Source: Thermococcus camini | Lineage (GTDB): Archaea > Methanobacteriota_B > Thermococci > Thermococcales > Thermococcaceae | Direction: 5' to 3' | DNA length: 64,000 bases | Assembly: GCF_904067545.1 (NCBI RefSeq) | Contig: NZ_LR881183.1 | Coordinates: 1,740,277-1,804,276 of the forward strand | Shown here: positions 59,490 through 64,000 of the stretch, piece by piece | How positions within the stretch are numbered: the first letter of the stretch is position 1 | Layout: every line of letters begins with the position of its first letter | Made by a program: the position numbers and the translations under genes | The notes under the pieces: model-generated | The model's input: the letters and a program-made list of their open reading frames with translations, nothing else | Database searches by the model: none | What the model was told of the DNA's origin: nothing

Positions 59490-60425
59490 ATGGAGATTCC
59501 CGAGAACGTTAAGAAGAGGTTGAGCATTCCAGCTGATGAGCACTTTTACGCGGGCCACACCGCCTGCCAGGGATGTGGCGCTTCCCTGGGTCTTCGCTAC
59601 GTGCTCAAGACCTACGGCAAGAAGACCATCTTCACAATCCCCGCGTGCTGTTCGACCATTATAGCCGGTGCGTGGCCGTACTCAACCCTCGACGCCCCGC
59701 TCTTCCACACGGCCTTTGAGACCACCGGTGCGGTTATGAGCGGTGTCGAGGCGGCCCTCAAGGTCAAAGGGTACAAGGTCAAGGGCGAGGACGGTGTCAT
59801 GGTCGTCGGCTGGGCCGGCGACGGTGGTACCGCGGACATAGGTCTGCAAGCTTTGAGCGGATTCCTCGAGAGGGGCCACGACGCGCTCTACATAATGTAC
59901 GACAATGAGGCCTACATGAACACAGGAATTCAGAGGTCCGGTTCGACCCCGTACGGTGCCTGGACCACCAACACCCCTGGCGGAAAGAAGCACTTCCTCG
60001 AGAAGAGGCACAAGAAGAAGGTCATAGACATCGTCATCGCCCACGAGATACCCTACGCGGCAACGGCAAGCGTCGCCTATCCTGAGGACTTCATAAGGAA
60101 GCTCAAGAAGGCCAGGGACACCCCGGGACCGAGCTTCATCCAGCTCTTCGCCCCGTGCCCGACCGGCTGGCGCTCACCAACCGACAAGAGCATCGAGATT
60201 GCCCGCTTAGCCGTCCAGACGGCCTACTTCCCGCTCTTCGAGTACGAGAACGGAAAGTACAAGATCAACATGCCCTCACCGAAGAAGGAGCCGAAGCCGA
60301 TAGAGGAGTTCCTCAAGTACCAGGGCAGGTTTAAGTACATGACCAAGGAGGACATAGAGATCCTCCAGCAGTGGGTCAACCACGAGTGGGAGAAGCTCAA
60401 GAAGCTCGCCGAGGTCTTCGGCTGA
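59490..60425 (+). CDS. vorB: 2-ketoisovalerate ferredoxin oxidoreductase, beta subunit
   Basis: 311 residues with cysteine ligands for the proximal 4Fe-4S cluster: ACQGCGASLG near 25 and PACCST near 50. TPP-binding motif [20 protein letters not shown] near 110 and [20 protein letters not shown] near 143. ATG 59490 follows GAGGTGAG; it lies 5 bp after vorA. Confidence 0.96.
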   Translation: MEIPENVKKRLSIPADEHFYAGHTACQGCGASLGLRYVLKTYGKKTIFTIPACCSTIIAGAWPYSTLDAPLFHTAFETTGAVMSGVEAALKVKGYKVKGEDGVMVVGWAGDGGTADIGLQALSGFLERGHDALYIMYDNEAYMNTGIQRSGSTPYGAWTTNTPGGKKHFLEKRHKKKVIDIVIAHEIPYAATASVAYPEDFIRKLKKARDTPGPSFIQLFAPCPTGWRSPTDKSIEIARLAVQTAYFPLFEYENGKYKINMPSPKKEPKPIEEFLKYQGRFKYMTKEDIEILQQWVNHEWEKLKKLAEVFG

Positions 60426-60486
60426 GCTTTCCATCTTTACCCCAAGGTTTAAGTTTCCATCTGATAAGTCACCCGAGGTGATAAGC

Positions 60487-60804
60487 ATGGCCGAGAGTCC
60501 GTTTAAGGCCGACATTGAGAGGGTTGGGAAGGAGTATAGCGAAAAGATGACCCCCGGAGCGATAGCAACGATTCCTGGAAGCAGCGTCATAAACAAGACC
60601 GGTTCCTGGCGTGTTTTCATGCCCGAGTTCAACCGGGACAAGTGCGTCCGCTGCTACCTCTGCTACGTCTACTGCCCGGAGCCGGCCATCTACCTCGACG
60701 AGGAGAACTACCCCGTCTTTGACTACGACTACTGTAAGGGCTGCGGCATCTGCGCGAACGAGTGCCCGACGGATGCAATAATAATGGTTAGGGAGAGCAA
60801 GTGA
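60487..60804 (+). CDS. porD: Pyruvate ferredoxin oxidoreductase, delta subunit
   Basis: 105 residues starting MAESPFKADIERVG. Two ferredoxin motifs: CVRCYLCYVYCPEP near 54 and CKGCGICANECPTD near 83. ATG 60487 follows GAGGTGATAAGC. A 60-bp gap after vorB (GGTTTAAG near 60446) could contain a second, internal promoter. Confidence 0.95.
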   Translation: MAESPFKADIERVGKEYSEKMTPGAIATIPGSSVINKTGSWRVFMPEFNRDKCVRCYLCYVYCPEPAIYLDEENYPVFDYDYCKGCGICANECPTDAIIMVRESK

Positions 60805-60815
60805 GGTGGTGAACG

Positions 60816-62000
60816 ATGCCGATGAGAAAGGTTATGAAGGCCAACGAAGCCGCCGCCTGGGCGGCCAAGCTCGCCAAGCCGAAGGTCATAGCGGCGTTCC
60901 CGATTACACCTTCAACTCTCGTTCCGGAGAAGATCAGTGAGTTCGTCGCCGATGGGGAACTCGACGCCGAGTTCATCAAGGTCGAGAGCGAGCACTCGGC
61001 GATTTCAGCCTGTGTCGGTGCCTCTGCGGCAGGTGTTAGAACCTTCACCGCGACCGCTTCCCAGGGTCTGGCACTCATGCACGAGATACTTTTCATTGCA
61101 GCAGGCATGAGGCTCCCGATAGTCATCGCCGTTGGAAACCGCTCCCTCTCAGCCCCGATCAACATCTGGAACGACTGGCAGGACACCATCAGCGAGCGCG
61201 ACACCGGCTGGCTCCAGTTCTACGCCGAGAACAACCAAGAAGCTTTAGACCTCATACTCATCGCCTACAAGGTCGCCGAGAACGAGAAGGTCCTTCTCCC
61301 GGCGATGGTTGGATTCGACGCCTTCATCCTGACCCACACCGTTGAGCCGGTCGAGATACCGGACCAGGAGCTCGTTGACGAGTTCCTCGGCGAGTACGAG
61401 CCTAAGTACGCATACCTCGACCCAGCCAGGCCGATAACCCAGGGTACTTTAGCGTTCCCGGCCCACTACATGGAGGCCCGCTATACCGTCTGGGAGGCCA
61501 ACGAAGCAGCGAAGAAAGTCATCGATGAGGTCTTTGAGGAGTTCGAAAAGAAGTTCGGCAGGAAGTATCAGAAGATCGAGGAGTACAGGACGGACGACGC
61601 TGAGATAATCTTCGTCACCATGGGCTCCTTGGCTGGAACCGTCAAGGAGTACGTTGACATGCTCCGCGAGAAGGGCATCAAGGTCGGTGCTGCAAAGCTC
61701 ACCGTTTACAGACCGTTCCCGATCGAGGAGGTCAGGGAGCTGGCGAAGAAGGCCAAGGTTCTTGCTCTGCTTGAGAAGAACATCACCTTCAGCGTCGGTG
61801 GGGCACTCTTCCAGGACTTCAGCAGAGCTTTGATAAACGAGAGCGAGAAGCCCATCTTAGTAGACTTCATCCTCGGCCTCGGAGGCAGGGACGTCACCTT
61901 CAAGGACCTCGACGAGGCCCTGGCCATAGCGCAGAAGGCCCTCGCTGGAGAGGAGTTTGATGAGGTCAACTGGATCGGCCTGAGGAAGGAGATTCTGTGA
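60816..62000 (+). CDS. porA: Pyruvate ferredoxin oxidoreductase, alpha subunit
   Basis: 394 residues: [40 protein letters not shown] near 29, and [20 protein letters not shown] near 86. It is a paralogue of vorA and arose by duplication of the D-A-B unit. ATG 60816 follows GAGGTGGTGAACG. Confidence 0.96.
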   Translation: MPMRKVMKANEAAAWAAKLAKPKVIAAFPITPSTLVPEKISEFVADGELDAEFIKVESEHSAISACVGASAAGVRTFTATASQGLALMHEILFIAAGMRLPIVIAVGNRSLSAPINIWNDWQDTISERDTGWLQFYAENNQEALDLILIAYKVAENEKVLLPAMVGFDAFILTHTVEPVEIPDQELVDEFLGEYEPKYAYLDPARPITQGTLAFPAHYMEARYTVWEANEAAKKVIDEVFEEFEKKFGRKYQKIEEYRTDDAEIIFVTMGSLAGTVKEYVDMLREKGIKVGAAKLTVYRPFPIEEVRELAKKAKVLALLEKNITFSVGGALFQDFSRALINESEKPILVDFILGLGGRDVTFKDLDEALAIAQKALAGEEFDEVNWIGLRKEIL

Positions 62001-62010
62001 GGTGATGAAG

Positions 62011-63006
62011 ATGGCAGTTAGAAAGCCCCCGATCACAACTCGCGAGTACTGGGCACCCGGTCACGCCGCCTGTGCCGGCTGCGGCTGTGCCACCGCTCTC
62101 AAGCTCGCCACCAAGGCCTTCAGCGAGGCCATGGAGGAGAAGTACGGCGATCCAAACGCCTTCGCCATAGCCCAGGCCACCGGATGTATGGAGGTCGTTA
62201 GTGCCGTCTTCCCGTACACCGCCTGGAAGGCCCCATGGCTTCACGTGGCATTCGAGAACGCGGCTGCAGCTGCCAGCGGTGTTGAAGCAGCATGGAAGAA
62301 GCTCGGAAGGAAAGGCAAGATACTCGCCATAGGCGGTGACGGCGGTACCGCCGACATCGGTATGCAGGCGTTAAGCGGTATGCTCGAGCGCTGGCACAAC
62401 GTCGTTTACCTGATGTACGACAACGAGGCCTACATGAACACAGGAATCCAGAGGTCAAGCTCCACCCCCTACGGTGCCTGGACCACCACCAGCCCGCCGG
62501 GCAAGTACTCCATCGGTGAGGACAAGCCCAAGAAGTGGGTCGCCCTCATAGCTGCCGCCCACCAGGTTCCCTACGTCGCAACCGCCAGCATAGGCAACCC
62601 CTTCGACTTCGTCAAGAAGATGAAGAAGGCCGCCAAGGTGGACGGCCCGGCTTTCGTCCAGGTCCAGTGTACCTGCCCGACCGGCTGGAAGAGCCCGCTC
62701 GAGAAGGGCGTTGAGATAGCTCGCCTCGCCATCGAGACCGGTGTCTGGCCGCTCTTCGAGATCGAGAACGGCGACATCTGGAACATCAAGATACAGGCTC
62801 CGGGAGGAGGCGCCAAGGTCAAGCGCGAGGGAGGAAGGGTCGTCGCTATCGAGTTCAAGAAGCCCATCGAGGAGTACCTCAAGCTCCAGGGCAGGTTCAA
62901 GCACCTCTTCAAGCAGCCGGAAGCAATAGACGTCATGCGCGAGCAGATAAAGGCAATGTGGAAGACCATCGGCGTTGAGGTCACCCTTCCGAAGCCGGAG
63001 GAGTGA
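62011..63006 (+). CDS. porB: Pyruvate ferredoxin oxidoreductase, beta subunit
   Basis: 331 residues: [13 protein letters not shown] near 19 holds two of the 4Fe-4S cysteines, [15 protein letters not shown] near 54 another; TPP motif [20 protein letters not shown] near 109 and [23 protein letters not shown] 62011 follows GAGGTGATGAAG. It is the last gene of the operon. POR makes acetyl-CoA from pyruvate, supplying reduced ferredoxin for hydrogenases. Confidence 0.96.
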   Translation: MAVRKPPITTREYWAPGHAACAGCGCATALKLATKAFSEAMEEKYGDPNAFAIAQATGCMEVVSAVFPYTAWKAPWLHVAFENAAAAASGVEAAWKKLGRKGKILAIGGDGGTADIGMQALSGMLERWHNVVYLMYDNEAYMNTGIQRSSSTPYGAWTTTSPPGKYSIGEDKPKKWVALIAAAHQVPYVATASIGNPFDFVKKMKKAAKVDGPAFVQVQCTCPTGWKSPLEKGVEIARLAIETGVWPLFEIENGDIWNIKIQAPGGGAKVKREGGRVVAIEFKKPIEEYLKLQGRFKHLFKQPEAIDVMREQIKAMWKTIGVEVTLPKPEE

Positions 63007-63117
63007 GTTCCTCCCCTTTTGTTTCCCATTTTAATGCCCCGATAAAAGGGAAGCAACGTCAGCCGGCGGTTCTTTTAGTGAGGTATTCTCAAAGCAACCC
63101 GTTCTGAGGTGTGAGGC

Positions 63118-63699
63118 GTGATCGGGGCGGTCCTGGCGGGGGGCAGGAGCAGGCGCTTCGGGGGCGACAAGCTCCTCGTCAGAATCGACGGCAAGCCCCT
63201 TATTCTCCACACGATTGAGAGGCTTGAGCTGGCGAGGGGAATAGACAGAGTAGTGATAATCCCATCCAGGGAGAACACCGACAGGATTCAAGCGCTCGGC
63301 TACGACATCCTCGTCGATACACTCATGATCGGCCCGATAGGCGGCATCTACACCGCGCTGAGCCTCGGCGATGTCTTCGTGGTGGCAGGGGACATGCCTC
63401 TTATCGTCCCCGATTTCATTGATTTCATCATTGATGTGTTTCAAAGGGCAAAAAAGCCGGCTTGTGTGCCCAGATGGGCAAACGGTTACCTCGAACCGCT
63501 CCATGCAGCATATTCTCAGGATTTCCTCCCGCTTCTTGGGGAAAAGATCGAGGGAGGAAACTACGCTATAAACCAGGCCGTGCGGGAAAGCGACTCCTGT
63601 TACGTGGACATCGATGAACTGCCGGAGGAATGGCGGGGGAGCCTCTTCAACGTGAACACCCGCGGGGACGTTGGAAAGCTGATGGGAAGAAACGTTTAG
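63118..63699 (+). CDS. mobA: Molybdenum cofactor guanylyltransferase-like protein
   Basis: 193 residues. The nucleotide-binding start is VLAGGRSRRFGGDKLL near 5, with GPIGGIYTALSLGDVFVVAG and DMPLIVP near 92. MobA adds GMP to molybdopterin for Mo/W enzymes. The start is GTG 63118 after GAGGTGTGAGGC. The adjacent FmdE-family gene fits a molybdo- or tungstoenzyme context. Confidence 0.9.
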   Translation: MIGAVLAGGRSRRFGGDKLLVRIDGKPLILHTIERLELARGIDRVVIIPSRENTDRIQALGYDILVDTLMIGPIGGIYTALSLGDVFVVAGDMPLIVPDFIDFIIDVFQRAKKPACVPRWANGYLEPLHAAYSQDFLPLLGEKIEGGNYAINQAVRESDSCYVDIDELPEEWRGSLFNVNTRGDVGKLMGRNV

Positions 63700-63763
63700 A
63701 TCCCCCGGTGCCCTCCCGGGAGTTGTCCCGGGCCAAAGACCCGACTATCCAACCTTTTGTTTA

Positions 63764-63788
63764 TAACACCAATATCAAAAAAGTGTTA
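63764..63788. promoter_or_regulatory. Inverted repeat at the promoter of the FmdE-family gene
   Basis: TAACAC (63764-63769) and GTGTTA (63783-63788) form a dyad with a 13-bp spacer. The left arm overlaps the TATA-like GTTTATAAC (63759-63767), 60 bp before the ATG. A metal-dependent regulator such as a ModE-type protein could act here, but the site is a prediction. Confidence 0.35.
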
Positions 63789-63823
63789 AAAATCGTGCTA
63801 CTTGATCTGAAATTGGTGATACA

Positions 63824-64000
63824 ATGCTTGAGCTCAACCGGTTGGTGGCGGAGAGAAACGCTGATGGAATACTGGAATACGCGAGAGAGTTCCACGGCCA
63901 CGTTTGCCCCTACCTCGCCCTGGGAATACGGGCGTCGCTGATAGCGATGGAGGAGCTCGGGGTTGGGAGGCTCGACTACTCCGGCAGCGTCGATGAGTCG
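63824..64000 (+). CDS. FmdE-family protein, N-terminal part (cut by window end)
   Basis: 59 codons from ATG 63824, with GGTGATACA upstream. EFHGHVCPYLALGIRAS near residue 22 is the FmdE signature of formylmethanofuran-dehydrogenase subunit E-like proteins, with the His/Cys pair that binds metal. In Thermococcales, which lack methanogenesis, such proteins occur near molybdopterin genes and formate enzymes. The rest lies beyond the window. Confidence 0.85.
   Translation, partial: MLELNRLVAERNADGILEYAREFHGHVCPYLALGIRASLIAMEELGVGRLDYSGSVDES

Overview
The window is a piece of a hyperthermophilic archaeal chromosome, almost certainly a Thermococcus or close relative (Thermococcales). Support comes from AT-rich TATA boxes 20-30 bp upstream of starts, GGTGAT/GAGGTGGT ribosome binding sites, leaderless genes, the combined porG-vorDAB-porDAB cluster, a cyclodextrin glucanotransferase-like GH13 enzyme, DUF257 and HTH-ThiN proteins, a tRNA with encoded CCA, and an IS605-type TnpB element. 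The right part (malic enzyme, SerA, ketopantoate reductase, MGMT, VOR/POR) resembles, from memory, the TK1963-TK1984 region of T. kodakarensis.

Layout. 0-7 kb: AlaX editing protein, a cyclic-diphosphoglycerate-synthase-like GTPase, a frameshifted 41-codon gene, a HEPN-remnant/nucleotidyltransferase chimera, a membrane-protein gene split by an in-frame amber codon, a DUF4143-type ATPase behind a perfect dyad, and an HTH-ThiN regulator / VanZ-like / YjbQ operon. 7-17.5 kb: pyrBI, a glucuronyl C5-epimerase-like lipoprotein, an ECF S-component with an operator-like array, kinase and toxin-antitoxin genes, an AT-rich orphan membrane protein, GlmM and BtpA. 17.6-25.5 kb: one operon of transglutaminase-fold, membrane, MoxR, DUF58, membrane and PH/SHOCT proteins, a probable cell-envelope assembly or quality-control system. 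25.5-38 kb: membrane-anchored GH13, DUF257, TldE/ferritin-like/TldD, a two-winged-helix regulator with a three-helix membrane partner, an operon with an ion transporter between two Usp-fold proteins, a secreted Lon-type (S16) protease and an M20 peptidase. 38.3-39.8 kb: a tnpB-only IS605 element with a frameshift in an A6 run, beside tRNA-Ala(CGC); a 52-bp end-to-end relic of the same family lies 1.4 kb upstream. 40-49 kb: malic enzyme and the two fumarase subunits, which are separated by a plus-strand block of secreted proteins and a STAND-type regulator; a second DUF4143 ATPase follows, preceded by three 34-bp operator-like repeats. 49-57 kb: panE-DUF47-serA, MGMT, TPR membrane protein, VapBC, NAC, AhpD-like protein, HflX and a PiT phosphate transporter. 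57.3-63 kb: the complete VOR/POR operon. The end holds mobA and the start of an FmdE-family gene.

The most unusual signals are the 34-bp repeats at 48903-49004, the minimal IS605 relic supplying the stop codon of the S16 protease, three genes interrupted by single-base-scale lesions (2205-2331, 3508-4131, 38466-39774), the apparent loss of the catalytic cysteine in the 1072-residue transglutaminase-fold protein, and the block that separates the fumarase subunit genes. I found no CRISPR array, rRNA or replication origin.
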